Source of the DNA: Plecoglossus altivelis
Lineage: Eukaryota > Chordata > Actinopteri > Osmeriformes > Plecoglossidae
Length of the DNA: 64,000 nt
NCBI GenBank assembly: GCA_036571765.1
Contig: BROE01000007.1
Location: 10,121,444 to 10,185,443 of the forward strand
Reading direction: 5' to 3'
Positions 1-11,219 of this stretch are shown here, piece by piece. Position numbers and translations under genes: made by a program. The notes below the pieces were generated by a model. It saw only the letters and a list, made by a program, of their open reading frames with translations, was not told where the DNA came from and did no database searches. Position 1 is the first letter of the stretch. Each line of letters begins with the position of its first letter.

Positions 1-2541
1 CTGCCACTCCAACCGAGTCTGTCCCTCCTCCGATCCCAGTTCCCTCCTTCTCTTCCCTCCCCTTCCCTTGCCTCTCTCCCCTGCCCTATTCTCCCACCCT
101 ATCTCTCGCCTGTAGCCCAAAGCACCGGCTCCAGCTGATTAATGAAGCTGTGCTCTCTGTTCCAGGAGATAGCTTCTCTCCTGCTCCACTGTAAATGTTT
201 GGACAAGTCCAGGCTGTGTGATGGAGTGTGGGGAACAGGAGGGGACTGATGATGACTGGGGTACTGGGTAGGGGGCTGAGGGATAGAGGGGCAGGGGTCA
301 GGGACTGGGGAGTACTAGAGGCTAGGCTTAGAGCTGTAGGACATGTACACTGGGGGTGGGAGGGGATTAAAGGGTCTTGGACTGGGGCTAGCCTGCTAGT
401 CTGGACTGGACCCTGGCTTCTTCTCTGCTCTGTTCTGGGCATTGAGCAGGCATACACACACGTGCATTCATACAGACTTACACACCACACTCAATTTGCT
501 TATTTTAATTTGTGTTCTTTGTTCATCATTTACTGGCTTCATTCCCAGGCTGAATATTGCTTTGACTCGTGTGCCATATTTGACACCTAATTGATTGACC
601 TTGTTGAGACTAAGAAAAGTTCAAATGGGCTATAGAACATTTCCAATTTAAAACCAGTTGAAACACATTTTTGTCTTTCTGTGTAAATGATCCTGTCATG
701 GAAGGGGGTGCGGGGTGGGCAGGCACATTGAAACAAACGCACTCAGGCCCCAAATAAGGACATGGTGAACAGAGTGAGCCTTCACACTCTGTCTCACCAT
801 CATGGAAGATAATTGGATTTAGAATTAAAAAGCTCAACAAATTGATTACGGGGAAGGGGAGGGGGTTATTAGAGGAGCTGTGGGGAACTATGGGCAGGCC
901 CCGTATCCCTGTGTTGGAGCTTAGATAAAGTGCTGAATTTAAATATGTCAATGTCTATGTCACACACGGCTGACTAAATCCATATAGTTAATGTGTTGGA
1001 TCCAGCAGTGCTGGTACCCATGCCGTCTACTTCACGGAGGGCCCGTAGAGAGAGAAGATCCCTCTCCGTCAATCGAGTCAGGTGCTGTGGAATCGAGTCA
1101 GGTCCTGGAATTGAATAGAGTACATGCAGCGGGTAAACATTCATCTTAAAGGACAGAGAATGGAATAATGACACAGGAGACTCGTGGTGGCCTTGCGATG
1201 GGAAATCAGAGTCTCTTTACACACTGTGGAAAGAACGATGGAACACAAGGTGAGCAACATGCCAGGTCACAGAGAACAAGTACTAACACAAGCAGTGGAG
1301 CAGATGCCTGGGATACACGTAGGAGCAGAATATATATAAATATATATATACATATATTTAATGGCCATGTATATATTCATGAACCTTCCAGATTTATATA
1401 CCAGAACCACAGGGAAATACAGAGGCCCTAAAACAATTTAGAGAGGGAAACAGAAAGGGAGAAAGCGAGGGAGGGATAGAGAGGGAGAGAGCGAGGTAGA
1501 GGCAGGGGGAGGGAGCGAGAGTGAGAGGGTCAGTCAGTAATCAGCTAATCAGTTTGTAGTGCCACCTCAGTGGAGATCCGATTCCTCCTTCCCTCCTTCC
1601 CTCCTGCCCCGTTCAACCCTCCGGGAGAACAGGCTGGTTGGAGAAGGGGGTTGGAGGTGAGGGGGTGAGGGGGTGGGGGGGAGTGAGAACGAAACTGTCA
1701 AATAATGACTCTCTGTGTGGGACCAATCAGGGGTGGAGAGGAGCCAGGCTGAGCTGTCTCATTATATGTGGTCATAATGCCCGGTCATGTTGGCTGATCA
1801 TCACCCTCTTTCTTTTTTCCTCTCCTCTCCTCTCCTCCTCTCATTTCTGCTCCCTCTACATCCCCTTCGTGTCCTGGCCTGCTGTGTCAAGTGGCCTCAA
1901 GTGACTTAAGAGTACATACACACACGGCCGCTGACCCTCCCATCTCTGTAGATCAGTTGTATTTGTTACAAGGTGCTGATCTCCTGTTCGATTAAACCAT
2001 TGTCTTTTACAACGCAAGGCGCCGCAAAGCTCGCAGAAGAGACTCGTACTGTATTCGCCTCATCTGAGCTTGTGGGGGGTGGAAGGCACAGGAGAGACAC
2101 ACAGAAGAAAGAGAGAATAGATCCAAATAATACGAAACTGAAAAAAGGATCAACACGGAAGAGCGAAAGAGGGATGGAGGTATGGAGATGAAAATGCAGT
2201 CAAGTAGCTAAAAAGACAGGAGGAGAGCAAAAGAAAATGAGAGACACGAGAGAGGAAAGTCAGAGACCTCTTTTCATTTCCAAAGAGAGAGACCTGACAT
2301 CGGACCGACATTACCTGGAGATGCAAGATGAAATAATACTGTTTCCCACCTGCTCCTGCTGTCCTTCCTCACATGTGAGCTTCAGAAGACTTGGAAAGCA
2401 GACCTTGTTAAGACCCAGAGGAGGAGAAGAACAAGGCCTCTACATCTGGCTGAGAGAAGATCCCTGTGTACTTTACTGCTGGGGGAGGTTCACTGAGAGA
2501 TGAGCCAGGCTTACACATGCACTCACACACACACACACGCA

Positions 2542-2573
<32 letters not shown>

Positions 2574-4304
2574 CACACACACAACACACACACACACAAA
2601 CCCATTTCAACACAGGCACAGAGTGATAGAGGAGTGAAAGAGATTGGCAGGTCTCTTTTAATGGCTTGCTTGCTGTAGATCAGGTAGGGGCACATAGTTA
2701 AATAATGATCTTTGAGCCACATGCTGTTCCTAGATGACTCCCCCCACAGAGACACATTATTGCCATAAACAGTGGCTCTGCATATCATGAATGCATCTAC
2801 ATTAATCTGCTCTCCAAGGCGGCTTGGGTCACACACTGAGGCTGACAACACAAACACACAAGTGGACGCACACATTGAGATTCGCCTTCACATACACAAA
2901 AGAAACAGTGAAATACAGTGGTGACTCATGAAGATAGATGTTTCCCAGAAGGTATTTACTGGGGAGGGACCTGCTCATTACCAGACTGGCATCAGGCAGG
3001 GAGGAAGGCACAGCACGTCTCCTCCAACACACTCTCACACACGCTTCACATTCTGACACGCTCTCACACACTCATCACACACCTCACACACTGCACCATG
3101 TGGACCCCACACAAAAGGCTTCAAGGAGGCAGAAGAGGGTCATTAAGTACGTGTGTCAAACTCACAATTCCAAACATTCGCGCCACCACAAATGCGTAGT
3201 TCTAGGCAGGTATGTGCAGGACACAGATGGCATGTTCATAAACGACACACTGACGTCCGCACACCCGCACAAACACACAGGTATGCATGCAAACGTTTTT
3301 TTGTGTGTGAGTGTGTTTTTTGTATGCACACGCAAACACATTCAAAGACACAGACACTAACAGCTGTTCGGTACACACACACACGTTTGTTACAGGGTGT
3401 TTACATGTCTGCAATCTGTTCTGCTACACCACACCCATCACTTCAAGCAGTGGCCAAAGCAGAGGCATCCATTATTAAGAGGACATTACATATTTAGACC
3501 TAATTCTGTGTCAGAACAGATGAGCTTCAACGAAGGATGGAGGGAGATGTGGAGCCATGGAAGAAGGGGTGAAGGAAAACTCGGAAGGAGCCAGAGAAGG
3601 ATGGAGGAATCAAGGAAGGAAAGAAGAGAGATGGAAGGAGAGAGGGGAAAAGAGGAGGGAGAAGAGAGGAGAGGAGAGAAGTAGCTGGCAGTGGCTCGAC
3701 GACCAACCAATCAGTCTGAAACTCAACATAACTCAGCCTGTCAGACAACCAGCCAGCAAGCTCATCAGCTAGCCAGGAAACCAACCCTGAATAGTCACAC
3801 AGACCAGGACAGACATCCACAGAGACATGCAAGGGCAAATCAAGAAAAGCCTATTATCTCTGCTCACATTCCAGTTTATCACCATCTCCCTGTGTCTTGA
3901 GCCATTTGTTTCAGTTCACTTGAACATGCAATGCAGTCACAACAGGGTACTTTACTGTAACACTGGAGGTTTTTTTATTTATTGCAACATAGCCCTAATT
4001 AAACAAGCAGCCTACTTATGCATTCTTTAATGAAGACCTCTCAGTGCATTTAGCTTGGAGATAAAACCATAGGGATTTGGAACCTTCACGGTAGCACGTT
4101 CAGCTCAATGCTCTAGAGTGCCTGGGCTAAGCCAGCCAGACCGTTAGACTGTACTCCCATTAAGTGATCAGGCTGTAATATGTTGGTGTTACTGTAATGA
4201 CCTGTTCTCATCTCAGGCTGGAATTAACAATGTAAACAGCACTTGCACATAACTACCAAACCGCTGTTTTGTAATAGGTGTTTGTAATAGATATTCATCT
4301 TTCA
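1..4304. other. Non-coding unique DNA with scattered simple repeats
   Basis: No gene was recognised. Open frames here are short and of low complexity. Visible content is purine-rich GGGA/GAGA tracts at about 1440-1530 and 3540-3690, a CT-rich stretch at 1808-1850, and CA-rich blocks at 2520-2610 and 3020-3090. The stretch 3960-4070 is AT-rich with a TAATTA-like core and no low complexity, and could be regulatory. The overall look is intron or intergenic vertebrate DNA. Confidence 0.6.
2524..2599. repeat. (AC)n / (GCAC)n compound microsatellite
   Basis: A CA dinucleotide tract is interrupted by a block of about six GCAC units and a single AACAC slip. The His/Thr and Cys/Val open frames that cross it are translations of the repeat and not genes. 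Confidence 0.95.
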
Positions 4305-4305
4305 T

Positions 4306-4342
<37 letters not shown>

Positions 4343-4434
4343 CTTTCTCTCTCTCTCTCCATTTTTCTCTCAATCTTTCTTTCTCTTTCTCTCTCTCGCT
4401 CTCTCTTTTCAATTCTGTCCTCTCTCTCATTGCA
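4305..4434. repeat. (CT)n microsatellite and pyrimidine tract
   Basis: About 16 pure CT units are followed by interrupted CTTT/CTCT sequence running to an ATTGCAG at 4429-4435. The tract gives the following AG an artificially good polypyrimidine context, so the acceptor call at 4435 must be treated with care. The Phe/Leu/Ser frame through it is low complexity. Confidence 0.9.
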
Positions 4435-4435
4435 G

Positions 4436-4530
4436 GATGACAGTTCTTTTGCCTCCTCCTCCAGGCCACCTGTTTCATTACCGCAGCAAGGGGAACATTT
4501 CTACGTCCAACTCATTTCAGAGATATTAAA
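4436..4530 (+). other. Candidate coding exon (unidentified)
   Basis: A pyrimidine tract ending in TTGCAG precedes a 95-nt stretch that is open in one frame and ends at GTGAGC, a good donor sequence. The frame begins DDSSFASSSRPPVSLP and continues QQGEHFYVQLISEIL; without splicing it reaches a TGA at 4532-4534. Starting at phase 0, it ends with two extra bases, which is compatible with the next candidate at 10239-10317. I do not recognise the peptide. The pyrimidine tract is a microsatellite, so the acceptor could be fortuitous, and the block could instead be a conserved non-coding element. Confidence 0.2.
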
Positions 4531-4534
4531 GTGA

Positions 4535-4970
4535 GCTTAGTGCACGAGGAAACCAATTCTTTTGCCACATCACCGTGTGTCTGCAGATGGACAAACCTAA
4601 TCAGCTCAGTGCTAAGGTGTCGCTGAGCCTTTTATCAATTAGACCTTTGTCTTGTAGATTGTATTAGAAAAATAGACAGGGAATGCGCAGGGTCTACATC
4701 CTGCACATGCACACGCACGTTCACCCTGCTGCATGGTTTGTGGGGGTTGGGTTGGAGAGAAGTGAAGGTGTCTCCTTGGTTTGTCTGTTCCAAGGGGAGG
4801 CAGGAGGGGACAAGCAGGGGCTATATACTGCTCCCTGTGTAACCATAACCAACTGAACTCTGGGTAACAAGCAGTACTTAACTATGCTTCACAAATGACT
4901 GGACAGAGAGCCTAAGGGAAGATAAATTCTTTTTGACTTAAATATATTTTTATTGGACATTTTAAAATCA
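4535..4970. other. Non-coding unique DNA
   Basis: No gene is seen. The sequence is of moderate complexity up to about 4920, then AT-rich (4925-4970), and ends exactly where the tandem duplicated unit begins. Confidence 0.55.
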
Positions 4971-6915
4971 CCAGCTATTCACCCGTTACATCACAACAAC
5001 CAAGGTCTTTCCCACTTGATCCTTCCCAAAATAAACCCCAAATCCACTCAAATTTACCCCATAAACTGTTCCATCTTTCCTAACAGCTGACAGTATGAAA
5101 ACTCAATAACTTGTAACTTTGCATTGACCAGCCTCAGCAACACTGCCTCTGTACCAAGTACCCCAACTCCCAAGAGCCTACTCTTGTTTTCCACATTGCC
5201 TGCCAGAATAAACAGTTCAGGAGACATGATCTCTTCTCCATAAGCGTGAATTAGAAAAAGAGATTGAGAGAGAGAGATTGAGAGAGATGGGGAGAGAGAG
5301 GGAGAGAGAGAGGGAGAGAGGAGTAAGAACCCCACCAGACTTATTCTCTCAGTCTTGTATACAGACACATAGATAGAGTACAATGGGGTGTTGCACATCT
5401 TTATAATCAATATCACATCAGCTTTTGTAGCGGATTTCTTGCTCTACAGCTACATTTCAAGTCTTTCTTTGTTCCAATGCTATTTGGCATCGGCAGCATT
5501 CTGGAGAAATGGTTTGCTTCGGACACTGGCTCACAGTAACCGTTATCTGTCTCTCTGCAATCGCATGCTTATGTAGGTGTCAGCGGCTGGTTGGAGCATG
5601 CAGCAATGTGGAGGATGTGTTTTGTATTCCCCAGGGTAGTTCTGTGGCGGTCCCCTGACCTCCAGAGACCTCCTGAGTGTATGTCCAACCCCAGGCCCCC
5701 TCTCAGGCTCGGGGGGAGAGAGGCAGGGGCAGGGTGGTCTGATGGAGGCCCTCACCCGGCTGGAGAGATGAGGAGGATGAAAGCAGAGCAAGAGAGGGAG
5801 AGGGGGGAGGGAGAGGTTGGGGAGGAAGAGGGAAGAGGAAACAGAGACCAAGAAAGCGAGAGTGAGAGAAAAAGAAATAGGTGTGCTGGCTGACAGCTGG
5901 TTTGAAGAGGACAGATGGTGCCCTTAGTTTGTTGTGGATGTTTAGGGAAGCCTTTCATGCTATTCACTCTCTGTTTATCTCTCCTTAGTAGCTCTTCCAT
6001 GTGCGCCTTTCAATTATTCACACAGAGTTTACTGTCCTATCAATTAACAAGACCGTCTGTCACAGAGGCAGCATGGGGATTCAGGAAGAGGTTTAGAGGG
6101 GTTGAACTTTGACCGAGTTTTGTGGTTTCGGTCAAACCACTAGCTCAAATGAGACTCTATCTCTGTTGGCCTAGAGAGACTACACAGGGACAATAACTTT
6201 AGATGAACTGATTACAAACTGTCTGCTTACACAGCAATCAAATATGAACGAATGCCAGTCAACCTGGCATTGCACGATGTTGCCTTGATACCCCCATAGA
6301 GTACCCCACATCACTGGAGATGTCTTACATGCACGCTCACTACGTCAAGCAGTAACTTCAGTAACAAAGTTACTGAAATGAGTGGGACGTGAGCTTGCAT
6401 GTAAGACATCTCCAGTGATGTGGGGTACTCTATGGGGGTATCAAGGCAACATTGTGCAATGCCAGGTTGACTGGAATTCGTTCATATTTGATTGATGTGT
6501 AAGCAGACAGTTTGTAATCAGTTCATATAAAGTTACTGCCCCTGTGTAGTCTCTCTAGGCCAACAGAGATAGTGTCTGTCTTTATTTCCCTGTATCTGCC
6601 CTCGTGTTGGTGTCTGTGTTTGTGTTTGTCTGTGTCTGTGTTTGTTTGTGTCTGTGTCGGACAGTCTTCTCCTGCCTGCCTTAGTCTGTCTAACTATCAC
6701 ACCCCTACATCTGCTCTCTTGACACTTCTTCATGAGGAAACTTGCCATCTTGAACATAGATGCCTAGATATAGAATAGAATGGCTGCAATGAAAAGGTTA
6801 ACTCTTAGCGCTCAGCGTCACACTCGACAATTCTCTTTCTCTCCCTCCCTCCCTCCCTCTCTCTCACTCACTCTCCCTCTCTCTCCCTCTCTCCTCTCTC
6901 TCTCTCTCTCTCTCT
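4971..6915. repeat. Tandem duplication, first copy
   Basis: This unit of about 1,945 bp begins CCAGCTATTCACCCG at 4971, and the same sequence restarts at 6916. Long stretches such as 4971-5264, 5400-5650 and 5880-6600 are base-for-base the same in both copies. Differences are confined to purine-rich or GT-rich patches at about 5265-5325, 5655-5710, 5775-5880 and 6603-6660. The copy ends in a CT tract (about 6833-6915) that abuts the second copy. Both copies hold the long hairpin. Open frames in it, including a minus-strand frame at 5054-5416, show no recognisable domain. Confidence 0.93.
6151..6577. repeat. Long inverted repeat (hairpin), copy 1
   Basis: The left arm (about 6151-6365) and right arm (about 6369-6577) are reverse complements at roughly 95% identity over about 190 bp. 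They are separated by almost no loop: CAGTAAC-AAA-GTTACTG sits at 6359-6375. The outer ends read CTCTGTTGGCCTAGAGAG on the left and its complement on the right. The inner 20-30 bp of the arms are less well matched and contain an indel. I see no transposase frame and no convincing target-site duplication. It could be a foldback or MITE-type element or a source of double-stranded RNA. Confidence 0.9.
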
Positions 6916-8092
6916 CCAGCTATTCACCCGTTACATCACAACAACCAAGGTCTTTCCCACTTGATCCTTCCCAAAATAAACCCCAAATCCACTCAAATTT
7001 ACCCCATAAACTGTTCCATCTTTCCTAACAGCTGACAGTATGAAAACTCAATAACTTGTAACTTTGCATTGACCAGCCTCAGCAACACTGCCTCTGTACC
7101 AAGTACCCCAACTCCCAAGAGCCTACTCTTGTTTTCCACATTGCCTGCCAGAATAAACAGTTCAGGAGACATGATCTCTTCTCCATAAGCGTGAATTAGA
7201 AAAAGAGATTGAGAGAGAAGAGATTGAGAGAGATGGGGAGAGAGAGGGAGAGGAGAGGGAGAGAGGAGTAAGAACCCCACCAGACTTATTCTCTCAGTCT
7301 TGTATACAGACACATAGATAGAGTACAATGGGGTGTTGCACATCTTTATAATCAATATCACATCAGCTTTTGTAGCGGATTTCTTGCTCTACAGCTACAT
7401 TTCAAGTCTTTCTTTGTTCCAATGCTATTTGGCATCGGCAGCATTCTGGAGAAATGGTTTGCTTCGGACACTGGCTCACAGTAACCGTTATCTGTCTCTC
7501 TGCAATCGCATGCTTATGTAGGTGTCAGCGGCTGGTTGGAGCATGCAGCAATGTGGAGGATGTGTTTTGTATTCCCCAGGGTAGTTCTGTGGCGGTCCCC
7601 TGACCTCCAGAGTCATGAGATGTAAATGTCACCCAGGCCCCTCTCAAGGTCTCTGGGGGAGAGAGGCAGGGGCAGGGTGGTCTGATGGAGGCCCTCACCC
7701 GGCTGGAGAGATGAGGAGGATGATAAGCAGATTTCAAGAGAGGGAGAGGGGGGAGGAGAGGTTGGGGAGGAAGAGGGAAAGGAAACAGAACCAGCAACGA
7801 GAGTGAGAAGAAAAAGAAATAGGTGTGCTGGCTGACAGCTGGTTTGAAGAGGACAGATGGTGCCCTTAGTTTGTTGTGGATGTTTAGGGAAGCCTTTCAT
7901 GCTATTCACTCTCTGTTTATCTCTCCTTAGTAGCTCTTCCATGTGCGCCTTTCAATTATTCACACAGAGTTTACTGTCCTATCAATTAACAAGACCGTCT
8001 GTCACAGAGGCAGCATGGGGATTCAGGAAGAGGTTTAGAGGGGTTGAACTTTGACCGAGTTTTGTGGTTTCGGTCAAACCACTAGCTCAAAT

Positions 8093-8519
8093 GAGACTCT
8101 ATCTCTGTTGGCCTAGAGAGACTACACAGGGACAATAACTTTAGATGAACTGATTACAAACTGTCTGCTTACACAGCAATCAAATATGAACGAATGCCAG
8201 TCAACCTGGCATTGCACGATGTTGCCTTGATACCCCCATAGAGTACCCCACATCACTGGAGATGTCTTACATGCACGCTCACTACGTCAAGCAGTAACTT
8301 CAGTAACAAAGTTACTGAAATGAGTGGGACGTGAGCTTGCATGTAAGACATCTCCAGTGATGTGGGGTACTCTATGGGGGTATCAAGGCAACATTGTGCA
8401 ATGCCAGGTTGACTGGAATTCGTTCATATTTGATTGATGTGTAAGCAGACAGTTTGTAATCAGTTCATATAAAGTTACTGCCCCTGTGTAGTCTCTCTAG
8501 GCCAACAGAGATAGTGTCT
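8093..8519. repeat. Long inverted repeat (hairpin), copy 2
   Basis: This hairpin matches the one in the first unit, displaced by 1,942 bp, and I saw no base differences in the arms when reading them side by side. The arms differ from each other at about ten positions, and the same differences occur in both copies, so the inverted repeat is older than the tandem duplication. Confidence 0.9.
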
Positions 8520-8774
8520 GTCTTTATTTCCCTGTATCTGCCTCGTGTTGTGTGTTTGTTTGTGTTTGTCTGTGTCTGTGTTTGTTTGTGGTCTGTGTCG
8601 GACAGTCTTCTCCTGCCTGCCTTAGTCTGTCTAACTATCACACCCCTACATCTGCTCTCTTGACACTTCTTCATGAGGAAACTTGCCATCTTGAACATAG
8701 ATGCCTAGATATAGAATAGAATGGCTGCAATGAAAAGGTTAACTCTTAGCGCTCAGCGTCACACTCGACAATTC

Positions 8775-9046
8775 TTTTCTCTCCTCCTCCTCCCTCTCTT
8801 CACTCTTCATCTCTCCTCTCCTCTCTCCTCTCTCTCTCGATCTTCTTTCTCTCTCTCCATCTCTCTCCTCTCTTCATCTTCTCCGCTCTCTCTCTCTTCT
8901 CTCCTCCCCCTCTCTCTCACTCACTCTCCTTCTCTCCCTCTCTCTCATCACTCTTCGCCTCTCTCTCCTCTCTCTCTTCTCTTCTCCTCTCTCTCCTTCT
9001 CTCTCTCTCCTCTCTCTCTCTTTCTCACTCCCTTCTCTCTCTCTGT

Positions 9047-9081
<35 letters not shown>

Positions 9082-9165
9082 TTGCTATTCATCTCTTCTC
9101 TCTGTTCTTCTCTCTCTCTCGGCTTGCTCTCTCTCTCTCTCTGCTTGCTCTCTCTGTGGGCTGAG
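8775..9165. repeat. Irregular CT-rich low-complexity tract
   Basis: This is roughly 390 bp of CT dinucleotides with frequent CCT, TTC and TGC interruptions, ending in repeated CTCTCTGCTTGCT motifs. It is not coding. Confidence 0.92.
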
Positions 9166-9323
9166 CTGATGGTTTATGCTGGCCTGTCCATTTAATGAGG
9201 CCATCATATTGAAATATCACGGTACACCTGAGGCTGCAAACCATCAAAGTCTGTCTTCATAAACCTTGGCTGTGTCTACATGCTGTCTCAATACACTGGA
9301 ACTCACACACACACATTCACAGA

Positions 9324-9362
<39 letters not shown>

Positions 9363-10238
9363 CCACGCGCAGACCCTTAAACCAAATAATGGTGTCCGTC
9401 CTCCAACCGACTTTAGTGAAACCACCGAAATATCAAGTCTGCTCTTTTTGATTGAGACTCCAGGAGTTTGAAAGCTTCCATTTTCATCAAAAGATCCGAG
9501 CTGACTGTCCCCTAGACATCTCACCAGGTCCTCCTCTCTGTTTGAAGTGTATAAATAACCAACAAAGAGAAAAAGAGGATGAATAATGGAGTAAAGGAGA
9601 GGAGGAGGTCCTTTCATAGTGTCCTTTGGTTTGCCACTACAGAAAACAGAGTACAGGTGCTGTACCCCCTCCCCTTCCTCCCACCACGCAGTGACTGGGC
9701 GTCGCCGTGGAAACAGCTTTGGCAGAGTCATGATCGGACAGGAACAGGGGTTTGATCCTGCTGGAAGTTTCAGATGGAGGGATAATAGTATGTTGGTTTT
9801 GAATTGTCTGTGATCACACACAGACACACACACCCTCACTCTGTGATGTGTTCTAAGCAAAGCTATTTAGAACTCTTTGTCGTGTGGGTGGAAATACGCA
9901 CTCGAGTATTGAGTTGCTAGTAAACTGGCTTTTAAAATGCACAGCAGAGTTATATAAAAGTGGAAGGCTGAGGGCCCCACAAGTTCTCATGAAGATCCAG
10001 AAATAAACTTGCTCCACTTGCCTGTCTTTGAACTACTCTCTCTGCTTTGGTGCCCCTCTAGACATACTTGGTGTCAAAATCAATATCTCAACATCGGCGG
10101 AGAAATAATCAAGCCAAATGACAGCCCTCATAAGAGGCCTGCTTTTTCATCTCAATATAGCAGGCGAAGAAACCCATGAAAACTAAGCAACGAAAAGACC
10201 AAAACCAAAGTTTCTTTATTTGATTCTGTTGAATTCAG
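9166..10238. other. Non-coding unique DNA
   Basis: A (CA)n tract occupies about 9327-9359. A TTATATAAAAG motif at about 9950-9960 looks like a TATA box, but no downstream gene is evident. No frame with protein-like composition continues through the stretch. Confidence 0.5.
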
Positions 10239-10317
10239 CGTGGCCCTGGGCTTCTCTCCAGTCAGTATGGATGAAAAGCTCTGGATGAGAGGGAGACAGG
10301 ATGGTTACCAGATCAAG
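10239..10317 (+). other. Candidate coding exon (unidentified)
   Basis: A T-rich acceptor context (10211-10238, ending GAATTCAG) precedes 79 nt that end at AAG|GTGCGT, a good donor. One frame is open: after one base it reads VALGFSPVSMDEKLWMRG and then RQDGYQIK. The other forward frame checked meets a TGA. It starts needing one base and ends on a whole codon, so it fits after the two-base overhang of the candidate at 4436-4530. No family was recognised. This is a hypothesis from splice signals and composition only. Confidence 0.2.
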
Positions 10318-11145
10318 GTGCGTATTTATAGTCCCCTCCGGCGACAACATCAAGGCAGGGTGATATTATCACAGGTACAGCCCGTCAGAGCAGAGATTCG
10401 GAGGTACTATGGTGGTGATGGGGGCATGACAGCTGGTGGCAGTGTGTCTGTGTGGGTGCGCGCTCGTCAGGTGGGCCGTGGAGGAACGCTGTGTGTGCGT
10501 GTCAGAGGGTGCCACGGATGGGAAACGGCACAGAGACGTGGAGGGAGGGAAGGAGGGATTGATGGAGGCTTTAGGGGAGGAAGGAAAGGCAAAGCAACGG
10601 GAGGGAGGGAACTAGAGTAAGGGAGGGAGACTAGGAGGGGAGAGGCAGGGTGGGAGGCTAGGAGGGGAGGCAGGGAAACTAGGGGAGAGGCAGGGAGGAA
10701 GGGAGATGAGGGGAGAGGAAGGGAGAGAGACCGGGAGGGGGGTGACAGCCAGGGAGGGTGGCAGACTAGGGGGTGAGGAGAGCCAGTGTGAGCTCCTTGG
10801 CTTGAGAGAGGATGTGTGATCAGGTTATCAAGGCCAGCATGGGGCTGCATGGCGCACCATAAATCAAATCCCTCCTCACCTGGCCCACACAAACAGGCTC
10901 ACAGGCTCATAAACCCATCGTCTGGAACACACATAGTGCAGCACCTTCCGTTTTCTCCTTTTCTCTTACACTCCCCCCCCCTCTCTCTCTCATTCTCCCT
11001 CTCTCTATTCTCTCCCTCTCTTTCTTCTCTCCCTCTCTCTCTCTTCTTCCTCTTCTCTCTTATCTCTCTCTTCCCTTCTTCTCTCTCTCCTCTCCTCTTC
11101 TCTCCCTCTCTCTTCTCTCGATCTCTCTCGCTCTCTCTTCTCTCT

Positions 11146-11148
<3 letters not shown>

Positions 11149-11218
<70 letters not shown>
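11149..11218. repeat. Homopolymer: 70 consecutive T
   Basis: An uninterrupted T run directly follows a (CT)n tract and is followed by G, nine T and a short GT tract. It could be an A-tail of a retrotransposed copy on the minus strand or a collapsed or mis-called repeat. No retroelement body is recognisable beside it. Confidence 0.95.

Positions 11219-11219
<1 letters not shown>

Larger units (their letters stand above)
6916..9165. repeat. Tandem duplication, second copy with expanded CT tract
   Basis: This is the second copy of the unit, matching the first from its first base to about 8774. The offset is 1,945 bp at the start and 1,942 bp at the hairpin. It then runs into a much longer irregular CT tract (8775-9165) than the one closing copy 1. 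The Ser/Leu frame at 8721-9164 and the Arg/Glu frame opposite are translations of that tract. The irregular CT/CC/TT pattern is what a poorly polished long-read consensus often looks like. Confidence 0.93.

Noticed and set aside
5054..5416. Minus-strand frame of 120 codons repeated in both duplicate copies
   Set aside because: Presence twice only reflects the DNA duplication; its middle is a GA-tract translation and no domain is recognisable.
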